Assembly (NCBI RefSeq): GCF_000959365.1
Contig: NZ_CP009556.1
Span: 248,001-312,000, forward strand
Direction of reading: 5' to 3'
DNA length: 64,000 bases
DNA from: Burkholderia oklahomensis C6786
GTDB lineage: Bacteria; Pseudomonadota; Gammaproteobacteria; Burkholderiales; Burkholderiaceae
Shown: positions 29,268-38,101 of the stretch, piece by piece
Position numbering within the stretch: position 1 is the first letter of the stretch
Layout of the letters: each line of letters begins with the position of its first letter
The notes under the pieces: generated by a model
Told to the model about the DNA's origin: nothing
Seen by the model: the letters and a program-made list of their open reading frames with translations, nothing else
The model's database searches: none
Made by a program: the position numbers and the translations under genes

Positions 29268-30170
29268 TCAGCGGTCCTTCGGGTCGAGTGCGTCGCGCAG
29301 ACCGTCGCCGACGAAGTTCACGCAGTAGAGCGTCACGCACAGCATCACCGCCGGCGCGAGGAGCAGCCACGGCATCGCTTCGAGCTTCTGCGCGCCGTCC
29401 TGGATCAGGACGCCCCAGCTCGTCATCGGCTCCTGCACGCCGAGTCCGAGGAACGACAGCACCGATTCGGTCAGCACGATCGTCGGCACGCTGACGGTCG
29501 CGTAGACGACGACGACGCCGAGCAGATTCGGCACGATGTGGCGCCGGACGATCGTCGCGGGCGCGACGCCGATCGCACGCGCCGCGTCGACGAACTCGCG
29601 CGTGCGCAGCGACAGCGTCTGGCCGCGCACGACGCGCGCCATGTCGAGCCACGAGAACGCGCTGATCGTCAGCACGACGAGGATGAACGAGCGGCCGAAC
29701 AGCGTCATCATCAGGATCGCGATCAGCAGATACGGGATCGCATACATCATGTCGACGACCCGCATCATCGTCGCGTCGACGCGCCCGCCGGCAAAGCCCG
29801 CGATCGCGCCCCACGCGACGCCGAAGAGCCCCGACACGAACGTGCCGAGCAAGCCGACCTCGAGCGACACGCGCCCGCCGATCAGCGTGCGCACGAGCAG
29901 ATCGCGGCCGAGCTCGTCGGTGCCGAACCAGTGCATGTTCGCGAGAGTCGGCGCGAGGCTGATCGACGACCAGTCGCTCGCGGCGGGATCGTTAGGAGAA
30001 AGAAGCGGCCCGACGAAGCACGCGAGCGCGATCAGTACGAGCACCGCAAGGCTCGCGAGCGCCGCGCGGTTGCGCACGAAGCGCCGCGCGGCGAGCTCGA
30101 GCGGCGTGCGCGAGCGCGGCGGCGTATCGGCCGGCCGAGGCAGCTCGATCGAAGAGGAAACAGGCGTCAT
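29268..30170 (-). CDS. oppC: Oligopeptide ABC transporter permease OppC
   Basis: 300 residues with an N-terminal span (ALASLAVLVLIALACFVGPLLSP) and five more in the transport domain. The EAA loop that docks the ATPases reads DAARAIGVAPATIVRRHIVPN. The periplasmic start LAPTLANMHWFGTDELGRDLLVRTLIGGRVSLEVG is typical of OppC/DppC. It forms the inner-membrane channel with OppB. ATG 30170; the stop lies one base before the oppD start. Confidence 0.93.
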   Translation of the reverse strand: MTPVSSSIELPRPADTPPRSRTPLELAARRFVRNRAALASLAVLVLIALACFVGPLLSPNDPAASDWSSISLAPTLANMHWFGTDELGRDLLVRTLIGGRVSLEVGLLGTFVSGLFGVAWGAIAGFAGGRVDATMMRVVDMMYAIPYLLIAILMMTLFGRSFILVVLTISAFSWLDMARVVRGQTLSLRTREFVDAARAIGVAPATIVRRHIVPNLLGVVVVYATVSVPTIVLTESVLSFLGLGVQEPMTSWGVLIQDGAQKLEAMPWLLLAPAVMLCVTLYCVNFVGDGLRDALDPKDR

Positions 30171-30182
30171 CGCGTCGCCCTC

Positions 30183-31121
30183 TCAATAACGGATGCGCGG
30201 ATCGAGCCACGCATACGCGAGGTCGACCAGCAGGTTGAACAGCACCGCGCAGACGGTCGTCAGCACGACGAGACCGAGTACGAGCGTGTAGTCGCGATTG
30301 ATCGCGCCGTTGACGACGAGCTGTCCGAGGCCCGGCAGCGCGAACACCGATTCGGTCACGACAGCCGCGGTGATCGACGAGATGCAGACCGTGCCGAACA
30401 GCGACACGACGGGCATCAGCGCGGGCTTCAGCGCATGGCGCATCACGATCGTGCGGCCGGGCAGGCCTTTCGCGCGCGCGGTGCGGATGAAGTTGCTCGA
30501 CAGCGTCTCGATCATCGACCCGCGCATCACGCGCGCGAGCAGCGACACGTTGATCAGCGTGAGCAGCGCGACGGGCAGCACGCGATAGCGCCAGCCGCCG
30601 TCGCCCCAGCCGCCCGCGGGCAGCCAGCCGGCACCCTCGGACGTCTTCAGCAGGATCGCGAAGATCAGCACGAGCACGGGGCCGAGCACGAACGGCGGAA
30701 TCACGTTGCCGAAGTTGCCGATCAGCATCACGACGCGATCGACAATGCTGTCGCGCCGCACGGCGGCGATCGTGCCGAGCAGCACGCCGAGCACGATCGA
30801 CAGCGGAATCGACACGCCGCCGACGCCGAGACTCACGGGCAGCGCCTTGCGCACGAGATCGTTGACGGTCCAGTCCGTATAACGGAACGACGGACCGAGA
30901 TCGCCGTGCAGCAGCGAGCCGAGATACAGCAGGTACTGCTTCCACATCGGCTCGTCGAGGTGGTACTTCGCGTTCAGGTTCGCGAGCGTCGCGGCGGACA
31001 GCTGCTTCTCGCTGTCGAACGGCCCGCCGGGCGTGAAGTGCAGCAGCAGATAGCAGACGGTGATGACGGCGAGAATCGTCGGCACCGCCCACAGCGTGCG
31101 CCGCAATGCATAGGCCAGCAT
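30183..31121 (-). CDS. oppB: Oligopeptide ABC transporter permease OppB
   Basis: 312 residues. The N-terminal span MLAYALRRTLWAVPTILAVITVCYLLL is followed by the periplasmic segment FTPGGPFDSEKQLSAATLANLNAKYHLDEP of OppB/DppB proteins. The EAA loop reads RTARAKGLPGRTIVMRHALKPALMP. It ends in TVCAVLFNLLVDLAYAWLDPRIRY, a hallmark C-terminus. It lies 12 bases upstream of oppC and 12 bases downstream of oppA. Confidence 0.94.
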   Translation of the reverse strand: MLAYALRRTLWAVPTILAVITVCYLLLHFTPGGPFDSEKQLSAATLANLNAKYHLDEPMWKQYLLYLGSLLHGDLGPSFRYTDWTVNDLVRKALPVSLGVGGVSIPLSIVLGVLLGTIAAVRRDSIVDRVVMLIGNFGNVIPPFVLGPVLVLIFAILLKTSEGAGWLPAGGWGDGGWRYRVLPVALLTLINVSLLARVMRGSMIETLSSNFIRTARAKGLPGRTIVMRHALKPALMPVVSLFGTVCISSITAAVVTESVFALPGLGQLVVNGAINRDYTLVLGLVVLTTVCAVLFNLLVDLAYAWLDPRIRY

Positions 31122-31133
31122 GATCGGCTCCGC

Positions 31134-32753
31134 TCAGTGCTTGGTCAGATACATGTCCTGCGAAGCGCGCATGTCGATGTAGTTCGTCAGCGTGTAGCCG
31201 CCGACATACGGCTTCACGAGACGGTCCGCCGAATACTGGAAGAGCGACACCATCGGATATTCGCTCATCGCGAGGTCATGCGCCTGCGTGAGGAGCGCCG
31301 TGCGCGAGCTGTCGTCGAGCTTCTGATTCGCTTCGGCGACGAGCGCGTCAACCTTCGGATTGCAATAGCCGACCGTGTTCTGCGGGCTGCCGCAGCGGAT
31401 CAGATCGAAGAAGGTCATCGCGTCGTTGTAGTCGGCGAACCAGCCGTCGCGCGCGACCTGCACCTTGCCGTCATGACGCTGCTTCATCAGCACCTTGAAC
31501 TCGACGTTCTCGAGCTTCGCCGTCACGCCGAGCTTCGTGCGCCATTCGGACGCCGCGAAGAGCGCAACCTTCTTGTGCAGGTCATTCGTGTTGTAGGTGA
31601 GCGTGAACGTGAGCGGATTCGAGTCGCCGTAGCCCGCCTGCTTCAGCAGGCTCTTCGCATACTCGACGCGCTTGCCCATCGGCCACGACGCCCAGTCCGG
31701 CGTGAACGGCCGCTGCACGCCCTTCACGCCCTTCGGCATCAGCCCGTACATCGGCACTTCGCCCGCCTGCGTGATCTTCGACGTCAGGATCTCGCGGTCG
31801 AGCACCATCGCGAGCGCTTCGCGCACGCGCTTGTCCTTCAGCGCCGAATCGCTGTTCTTCAGGTAGTAGTAGTACGTCGCGAGCTGCAGCCCCGGCCGCA
31901 GCTCCTTGCCGAACTGCTTGCTGACCTGGCCGAAGCCGCCCGCGGGAATCGAGTACGTGTAGTCGATCTGGCCCGCCTGGTACATCCGCAGCGCCGTCTC
32001 GTCGTTCTCGATCGGCAGATAGGTCACCTTGCGGATCACGACGTTGCGCGCATTCCAGTACTTGTCGCTCTTCGCCATCACGATCCGGTTGTTCGGCTGC
32101 CAGTCGACGAGCGTGTACGGGCCGTTGCTCACGATGTTCTTCGGCTGCGTCCATGCGCCGCCGAACTTCGTCACCGTGTCCTTGTTGATGGGCGCGAGCG
32201 GCGCCATCGCGGTCAGCTCGGGAAAGTACGACACCGGCACCTCGGTCTTCACTTCGACCGTGTACGGGTCGACCGCGCGAATGCCGAGATTCGTCGGCGG
32301 CTGCTTGCCCGCGATGATCGCCGACGCGTTCTTCACGAACTCGACGAGGATCGTGTACTTCGAGCCCGTCTTCGGATCGGCGAGACGCTGCCACGAATAC
32401 ACGAAATTCGCGGCCGTCACCGGCTGGCCGTTGCTCCACTTCGCGTCATGACGCAGCTTGAAGATCCACGTATCCGGCGCCTTGTGCTCCCACGACTGCG
32501 CGACGCCCGGCACCACGCTTCCGTCCGCGGCGATGCGCGCGAGCCCTTCGAACAGATCGAGGCCGATCGTGTTGCCGGTCCACGATTCGATGTGACCGGG
32601 ATCGAGCGATTCGATTTCGGCGGGCACCTGCCGCGTCAGATCCTGCTGATCGGAGAGAACGACATTCGAGGGAACGGAGACGGCCGAGGCGAACGGCGCC
32701 GTGGTCAGGGCGAGCGCGGCCAGCACGGCCGCGAAGGCATGCGTGTGTTTCAT
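31134..32753 (-). CDS. oppA: Periplasmic oligopeptide-binding protein OppA
   Basis: 539 residues of the SBP family 5. A signal peptide (MKHTHAFAAVLAALALTTAPFASA) precedes EIESLDPGHIESWTGNTIGLDLFEGLARI, WIFKLRHDAKWSNGQPVTAANFVYSWQRLADPKTGSKY, SNGPYTLVDWQPNNRIVMAKSDKYW, and DYNDAMTFFDLIRCGSPQNTVGYCNPKVDALVAEA. These residues line the peptide cleft and the bilobal hinge. It captures peptides in the periplasm and delivers them to OppBC. ATG 32753 starts exactly at the signal peptide; an earlier in-frame codon is rejected. It is the first gene of the opp operon; the regulator gene upstream on the same strand ends 183 bases away. Confidence 0.94.
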   Translation of the reverse strand: MKHTHAFAAVLAALALTTAPFASAVSVPSNVVLSDQQDLTRQVPAEIESLDPGHIESWTGNTIGLDLFEGLARIAADGSVVPGVAQSWEHKAPDTWIFKLRHDAKWSNGQPVTAANFVYSWQRLADPKTGSKYTILVEFVKNASAIIAGKQPPTNLGIRAVDPYTVEVKTEVPVSYFPELTAMAPLAPINKDTVTKFGGAWTQPKNIVSNGPYTLVDWQPNNRIVMAKSDKYWNARNVVIRKVTYLPIENDETALRMYQAGQIDYTYSIPAGGFGQVSKQFGKELRPGLQLATYYYYLKNSDSALKDKRVREALAMVLDREILTSKITQAGEVPMYGLMPKGVKGVQRPFTPDWASWPMGKRVEYAKSLLKQAGYGDSNPLTFTLTYNTNDLHKKVALFAASEWRTKLGVTAKLENVEFKVLMKQRHDGKVQVARDGWFADYNDAMTFFDLIRCGSPQNTVGYCNPKVDALVAEANQKLDDSSRTALLTQAHDLAMSEYPMVSLFQYSADRLVKPYVGGYTLTNYIDMRASQDMYLTKH

Positions 32754-32936
32754 CGTGTGCGATTGGTAGTGGTAGCGGGAAAGCGACGCGCGACACAAGG
32801 CCGTGCGCGGCGCGGCGCGAAGAACGCTTAAGGCTGCGAAGAAACGGGGGGCCCCTGGTGCCTGTATTTCATGTTAGTCATCCTTACGTTGCTTTCGACA
32901 GGCACCCCGTTCGAAGAAACGAAGGAATGCCCCGCC

Positions 32937-33518
32937 TTAGAACAACCTCGGCGTCCCGACCCAGACCACCACCGACTCGATCTTCGCGGTGTTGACCCAG
33001 CTATGCGGGACCGTCGACTGGTAATGCGCACTATCGCCGGCGTGCAGGACGAACGTCTTGCCTTCCAGCGTCAACGACACTTCACCTTCGATCACATACA
33101 GGAATTCCTCGCCTGCATGCGTCGTGACCTCGGACCGTTTCTGCCCCGGCGGCATCCGCACGAGAATCGCCTCGAGCTGGCGCCCTTCCGGCACGTTCGT
33201 CAGCCGCGCAAACAGGTTCGCCGAATCGGCGAAGCTGAAGAAACGCAACTGATCGCCGCGGCAAACCGAACGCTCCTCGCTCGGCGTCTCGACGAAGTAC
33301 TGCACCGTGACGCCCAGCGCATGCGCGATGCCGGCCAGCGACGTGATGGACGGCGACGCGAGCCCGCGTTCGACCTGCGACAAAAACGGCTTGGAAATAC
33401 CCGCGGCAGTCGCTGTTTCGTCGAGCGTGCGCTTCAACCGCTGCCGCAGCGCCCGAATCTTGCTACCGAGCGCGACGCCGGCATTGGCAGGCCGCGTGTT
33501 TTCAGTGGAAGGAACCAT
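32937..33518 (-). CDS. XRE-family regulator with C-terminal cupin domain
   Basis: 193 residues from ATG 33518; a TTG eight codons upstream is less likely. The helix-turn-helix is at ~15-75 (LGSKIRALRQRLKRTLDETATAAGISKPFLSQVERGLASPSITSLAGIAHALGV). The cupin domain is at ~110-190 (GEEFLYVIEGEVSLTLEGKTFVLHAGDSAHYQSTVPHSWVN), with the paired His/Glu positions that hold metal or line the ligand pocket. Such proteins (PuuR/SutR type) sense polyamines, amino acids or peptides and usually repress adjacent transport genes. It lies just upstream of oppA on the same strand and is the obvious candidate regulator of the peptide-uptake genes. Confidence 0.87.
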   Translation of the reverse strand: MVPSTENTRPANAGVALGSKIRALRQRLKRTLDETATAAGISKPFLSQVERGLASPSITSLAGIAHALGVTVQYFVETPSEERSVCRGDQLRFFSFADSANLFARLTNVPEGRQLEAILVRMPPGQKRSEVTTHAGEEFLYVIEGEVSLTLEGKTFVLHAGDSAHYQSTVPHSWVNTAKIESVVVWVGTPRLF

Positions 33519-34154
33519 AGCAGGCCGAAATCTTATCGTCAAAAAATGTTTGATGGAAAATAACGAAGTTTGATAGATATGACTTACTCTTCGTCGTCTC
33601 GAGCAGCACTGCCAGCACGAAACGGATGCCGCGAGCCGCGGCGCCGAGATCGAGACAGCACGCTATCTTGCCAGACTCGCCGTCTTCACAGGCAAGCTCC
33701 ACGCGGGTTTGCGCGTGTTGCCACAGATGACGGCAAACGGCTTTCAATCAGCCCACAACCATGAGCAGCAAAGAAGACAGCCCTCTTTTTCGGGGATTAC
33801 CCTGAGTGACGAAGATCCGACAGGCCGCGAGAATCGCGGCCGCCTCGCGGACCGCGACGATCTCGCGGCCCGCCCGTTTTTCACCGGCGACGGCGCGCGG
33901 CCTATCCGCTGCGCGCGGCGCCTCGTCTTGCGTCCCGATCCGGACGCTTGCCTGCCTATCGACATGACATCCCTTTCCTCTTTGTCGCGCGCCGCACGCG
34001 CACGCCTTCGCACCTCGCCGCCCGCACCGCACCGCCCTCGCGCCAGCGCCGATCCGCCGGGCCCGGCCCGCCGCCGCGTCGCGGCCGGCGTCTCGCCCGC
34101 TATCCGTCGCGCCGTCGCGCGCGGCGTTTCGTCTGCTCAATCCGGAGGTGCACA
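33519..34154. other. Divergent leader region between the cupin regulator and the peptide symporter
   Basis: The first ~60 bases are A+T-rich (33530-33590, with AAAAAATG and GATAGATATGAC) and probably hold the regulator promoter. The remainder is GC-rich, without a supported gene. The symporter ribosome site GGAGGTG is at 34144-34150. Confidence 0.5.
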
Positions 34155-35657
34155 ATGAATACTCGCGTGTCCCAGACCCGCTCGTTTACCACGGTCTTTC
34201 TGATCGAAATGTGGGAGCGCTTCGGCTACTACGGGATGGCGGCCCTGCTCGTCCTCTTCATGGTCGACAAGCTCGGCTTCACCGACGGCCATGCAAACCT
34301 GACCTGGGGCGCGTTCACCGCGCTCGTCTATGCGTCGCCGTCGATCGGCGGCTGGATCGGCGACAAGGTGCTCGGCGCGCGCCGCTCGATGATCGCCGGT
34401 GCGATCGTGCTGTGCGCGGGCTACCTGATGCTTTCGATTCCGAACGATCATCTCGCGTTCATGTATGCGTCGCTCGGCGTGATCGTCGTCGGCAACGGGC
34501 TCTTCAAGTCGAACGCCGCGAACCTCGTGCGCCGCATCTATGAAGGCGACGACGCGCGAATCGACAGCGCGTTCACGATCTACTACATGGCGGTCAACAT
34601 CGGCTCCACCGCGTCGATGCTCGCGACGCCGTGGATCAAGGATCACTGGGGCTGGCACGCGGCGTTCGCCGTCTGCTGCGCGGGCATGGCGCTCGGCATC
34701 CTCAATTTCGTGCTGATGCATCGCACGCTCGCGCACATCGGCTCGCAGCCCGACGCGGAGCCCGTCCACTGGCGGCGTCTCGCCGCGGTCGCGGCGGGCG
34801 GCGTCGCGCTCGGCCTCGTCACGATGTACGTGCTGGGCCACAAGCAGCTCGCGGTCGCGAGCGTGTGGACCGCCGCATTCGCGATCCTCGCGATCTTCGC
34901 GTACATGATCGTGAAGTCGAACCGCTCCGAGCGCGCGGGCCTCATCGCCGCGCTGCTGCTGATCGCGCAGGTGATCCTGTTCTTCGTCTTCTACGTGCAG
35001 ATGTCGACGTCGCTCACGCTGTTCGCGCTGCGCAACGTCGATCCGCGCTTCATCCTGTTCGGCACGACGCTCTTCACGTGGAGCGCCGCGCAGTTCCAGG
35101 CGCTCAATCCGATCTGGATCATGCTGCTGAGCCCCGTGCTCGTCGCGATCTACAACGGCCTCGCGAAGCGCGGCCGCGATCTGCCCGTCGCCGGGAAGTA
35201 CGCGCTCGGCTTCGGCGTCGTCGCGCTCGGCTACCTGGCGTTCGCGATGAGCGGGCGCTTCGCGGTCGACGGCCGCGTGTCGTCGTGGTTCATGGTGGCG
35301 GGCTACGGCTTCTACTCGCTCGGCGAACTGCTCGTGAGCGGCCTCGGCCTCGCGATGATCGCGCGCTACGTGCCGGCCCGGATGGGCGGCTTCATGATGG
35401 GCGCGTACTTCGTCGCGACGGGCGTATCTCAATATCTCGGCAGCGTCGTCGCGAACTTCGCGCAGATGCCGTCGAACGATCTCCCCGCGACCGCGTCGCT
35501 GCCGCTCTACATCGAGCTGTTTACGGGCCTCGGCTGGCTCGCGGCGGGCGGCATGGCGGTCGGCCTGCTGCTGCTGCCGCTGATGAACAAGCTGTCGCGC
35601 GAGCATCTTCGCTGCGAAGCGGAGCGCCGCAACGCGCAGGCGGTCGCCGCGCACTAG
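34155..35657 (+). CDS. POT-family proton-dependent oligopeptide symporter (Dtp type)
   Basis: 500 residues, the normal size for bacterial POT carriers (14 membrane spans). The first helix holds the proton-coupling motif EMWERFGYYGMAALLVLFM (ExxERFxYY). Later blocks are YASPSIGGWIGDKVLGARRSMIAGAIVL, GNGLFKSNAANLVRRIYEGDDARIDSAFTIYYMAVNIGSTASMLATPWI (PTR2 signature), and GFYSLGELLVSGLGLAMIARYVPARMGGFMMGAYFVATGVSQYLGS. It imports di- and tripeptides with protons. A perfect GGAGGTG places the start at ATG 34155, ~640 bases from the divergent cupin regulator. With opp and the porin it makes a peptide-acquisition neighbourhood. Confidence 0.92.
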   Translation: MNTRVSQTRSFTTVFLIEMWERFGYYGMAALLVLFMVDKLGFTDGHANLTWGAFTALVYASPSIGGWIGDKVLGARRSMIAGAIVLCAGYLMLSIPNDHLAFMYASLGVIVVGNGLFKSNAANLVRRIYEGDDARIDSAFTIYYMAVNIGSTASMLATPWIKDHWGWHAAFAVCCAGMALGILNFVLMHRTLAHIGSQPDAEPVHWRRLAAVAAGGVALGLVTMYVLGHKQLAVASVWTAAFAILAIFAYMIVKSNRSERAGLIAALLLIAQVILFFVFYVQMSTSLTLFALRNVDPRFILFGTTLFTWSAAQFQALNPIWIMLLSPVLVAIYNGLAKRGRDLPVAGKYALGFGVVALGYLAFAMSGRFAVDGRVSSWFMVAGYGFYSLGELLVSGLGLAMIARYVPARMGGFMMGAYFVATGVSQYLGSVVANFAQMPSNDLPATASLPLYIELFTGLGWLAAGGMAVGLLLLPLMNKLSREHLRCEAERRNAQAVAAH

Positions 35658-35768
35658 TAAATTCCCTCGACATGTGACTTGCGCGCCACATTCTCCCTAC
35701 GGTTCGCCCGTAAGCATCCTACACTGAAACAACTCGCCGGCACGGGCGACATCGGCAGGGAGAGAACG

Positions 35769-35972
35769 ATGAAAAACAAGTCAACGAGGCTTTGGCGGAT
35801 GCTGTCGGACATCCGCCGCGCGCAACGCTGCACGGCGTTGCGCGCGGCGGCTGCGTCAGCCGACGTGGATGCGCTCCTGACCGAGCGCGACGACGATCCC
35901 CCCGACGCGGACGACGCGACGCAGGACGACGCGGCGAGCGCGAAGCAGGCGAGGACGGATCTGCGCCATTGA
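35769..35972 (+). CDS. Small acidic hypothetical protein, 67 residues
   Basis: ATG 35769 has AGGGAGAG in front. The product starts MKNKSTRLWRMLSDIRRAQR, a basic helix, and ends in an acidic tail (LLTERDDDPPDADDATQDDAAS). It resembles no family I know. The good ribosome site and sharply bipolar charge argue for a gene; the short length argues for caution. It ends 42 bases before the end of the converging NAGPA-type gene. Confidence 0.45.
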   Translation: MKNKSTRLWRMLSDIRRAQRCTALRAAAASADVDALLTERDDDPPDADDATQDDAASAKQARTDLRH

Positions 35973-36013
35973 CACCGCCACGCCGCGCGCGCCGCTTGCG
36001 CGCGGCTTCTTCA

Positions 36014-37693
36014 TCAGCTCGGCAACAGCATCAGCGTGTCGCCGACGCCTCGCTCGCCCGTCGTGTCGGACGGATGTCCGACCGTCTTCCCGCCGATCAC
36101 CATGTTGCTCGAGCCGCCGCCGTCGAGATTGACGGCGGACGTCGCGCCGAGCCACGCCATCACCGCCGCCGTCTCCGGAATGCTCGTGCCGAGGCTCAGC
36201 GCCGGCTGCCGGCCGTCGATCTCGACGAGCAGGATCGTACCGTCGGCCGCGACGCCGACCGCCGTGCGCCCGTTGCGCGCAACATACCAGCCGTTGTACC
36301 AGTTGCCGTTCGCCGCGCCGCCTTCGCCTGCGTCGACGCCGCCCACCGTCGGCGCGAATCCCTCCTGCGCGGCGCTCTGCGCGAGATTCGGCACCGACAG
36401 CGTCGGTCCCGCTTCGACGAGCGAGGTGCCCGACGCGAGCGCCAAGTCCGCACCGTTCGCCGACAGCCGCTGCGATACGGCGAGGCGCGTGCCCGGCGTC
36501 GCGTGCGCCTGCAGCCACGCGGCGCTCGCGCCGAGCCCCTGCAGCACGTAGCCGTTCGGCGGCGGCGCCGCGCCGAGCGTCGCGTGGCCGCCGACGACGG
36601 CGCCGTTCGCGTCGACCACGAGTTCGTATCGCGCGCCCTGATAGCCGGCGTCGACGAGCGTGTTCGACGCGCCGCCGCGCAGATACAGCGCGTCGTACAT
36701 CACGAGATCGTCGTAGTTCGTGCAGACCGTGTCCTGCGCCGGCTCCCGCGTCGGCGTCTGCGCCTGCACGCCGCAATTGACGACCGTGCCGAGGATCGGC
36801 CGGTTCAGCGTCTGGACCGCGATCGCGCTGCCCTGTGCGTCGGTCAGCGTGATCGTCGTCGCGAGGTTGCGCACGATCGTCGCGCGCTGGCGGCCGTTCG
36901 CGTCGCGCGCGAGCAGCAGGCCGGGACGCTTGCCGATCGCCGCGGCGGCAAGGCGTCCGTCGACGATCGTCGCGCCGACGGGCGAGCGCGGCGGCAGCGG
37001 CGCGCCGAACGGATTGATGTTCGTGAAGAAGCCGCCGTTGATGCCGGCGAGCGCGTTGACGCGCGCCTGCGCCGCCGATACCGTCTCGCCGCCCGCGCCG
37101 AGATCGTTGCCGCCCGGCAGCGCGACCGACAGCGCCGCGCCGGCCCGCGACGGGTCGATCGCGAGCACGTTGACGATCCATGGCCCCGTCGTCGGATTGC
37201 CGGCGAGCGACGTATGCCGCGTGCCGGGCTTGTAGCGATTCCGCGTCGCCTGCGCGATCTGCGCGGCGGTTGCCGTCGCATCGGCCTGCGCCGCGTAGCG
37301 GCCGACCGACAGCCAGTAGCCGAGCACGTTGCCCTGCAGGTCGGTGCCCGCCGACGCGTCGACGCGCGTCGTGAAGCCGGCGGCGGCGAGGTTCGTCGCA
37401 TCGGTTTGCGTCGCGGCCTGCGTCGCGTAAAAGCCGATGTTGACGGTCCAGAAGTCGGGCGCGCTCGGCGCGCCACGCTTGATCTGGTAATAAGTGACGC
37501 CCGTCGCGACGGATTGCGACGACACGCCCTGCGCAAGGCCTTGCGGACCGAGCGGCATCTCGTTCGCGGGCATCGCCCAACGCTGCGCAGCCGGCGTCAG
37601 ATCGTCCCCGCCGCAGCTCGCGAGCGTGAGCGTCAGCGCGACGACGGGCAGCAGGCGTGCCGCGAGGATTCTGATTGATTTCGTAGTCCGCAA
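36014..37693 (-). CDS. Lipoprotein with phosphodiester glycosidase (NAGPA) domain
   Basis: 559 residues. A lipoprotein signal, ILAARLLPVVALTLTLASC, puts the lipidated Cys at 27. Residues ~65-170 resemble SPOR-type repeats (YYQIKRGAPSAPDFWTVNIGFYA, GYWLSVGRYAAQAD). The C-terminal ~350 residues are a NAGPA domain: ALAGINGGFFTNINPFGAPLPPRSPVGATIVDGR, then GRTAVGVAADGTILLVEIDGR and the hallmark AVNLDGGGSSNMVIGGK. Bacterial NAGPA domains cleave phosphodiester-linked sugars. With a SPOR-like segment, a peptidoglycan or teichoic/polysaccharide target is possible but unproven. The TTG start at 37693 is supported by GAGG seven bases upstream. It ends near the small acidic gene on the other strand. Confidence 0.8.
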   Translation of the reverse strand: MRTTKSIRILAARLLPVVALTLTLASCGGDDLTPAAQRWAMPANEMPLGPQGLAQGVSSQSVATGVTYYQIKRGAPSAPDFWTVNIGFYATQAATQTDATNLAAAGFTTRVDASAGTDLQGNVLGYWLSVGRYAAQADATATAAQIAQATRNRYKPGTRHTSLAGNPTTGPWIVNVLAIDPSRAGAALSVALPGGNDLGAGGETVSAAQARVNALAGINGGFFTNINPFGAPLPPRSPVGATIVDGRLAAAAIGKRPGLLLARDANGRQRATIVRNLATTITLTDAQGSAIAVQTLNRPILGTVVNCGVQAQTPTREPAQDTVCTNYDDLVMYDALYLRGGASNTLVDAGYQGARYELVVDANGAVVGGHATLGAAPPPNGYVLQGLGASAAWLQAHATPGTRLAVSQRLSANGADLALASGTSLVEAGPTLSVPNLAQSAAQEGFAPTVGGVDAGEGGAANGNWYNGWYVARNGRTAVGVAADGTILLVEIDGRQPALSLGTSIPETAAVMAWLGATSAVNLDGGGSSNMVIGGKTVGHPSDTTGERGVGDTLMLLPS

Positions 37694-38101
37694 GATTTTT
37701 CCTCGGTCGATTTCGTCCGTTGCAAGGCAACGCGGCGGGGACCGAGTATACGAACTGCCTATGACGGTGCGGTTAAAGGCGAGGCGACGAGCGTGAACGA
37801 GCGGCTGCGCGTCGAACCGCGCTCAGTCGACGCCGAACCCCGGGCACGCAACGGGCGCTGCCCGGCTCGCCGCCCGTCCGATGCGACGCGAGGATTTCGA
37901 GGCGACGTTCGCGAAGCGCCGCGACACGCGCTCGAGCGCTGAAGGGGCGCGCGGCGCTCGTCGGGCTGTGACGGCTCGACGACCAGCACGACGTCGCGGC
38001 GGCACTGCTCATCGTGGAATGAGCGATGCGTGCAGCGCGTACGACGTGGCGGACGGCGAGCGCACATGAAAGAGATTCGCAGTGCGCATCACCTGCTTGC
38101 G
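37694..38101. other. Gene-free stretch
   Basis: About 400 bases between the start of the NAGPA-type gene and the end of the OpgC-like gene, both on the minus strand. No supported gene, repeat or clear terminator was seen. Confidence 0.5.
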
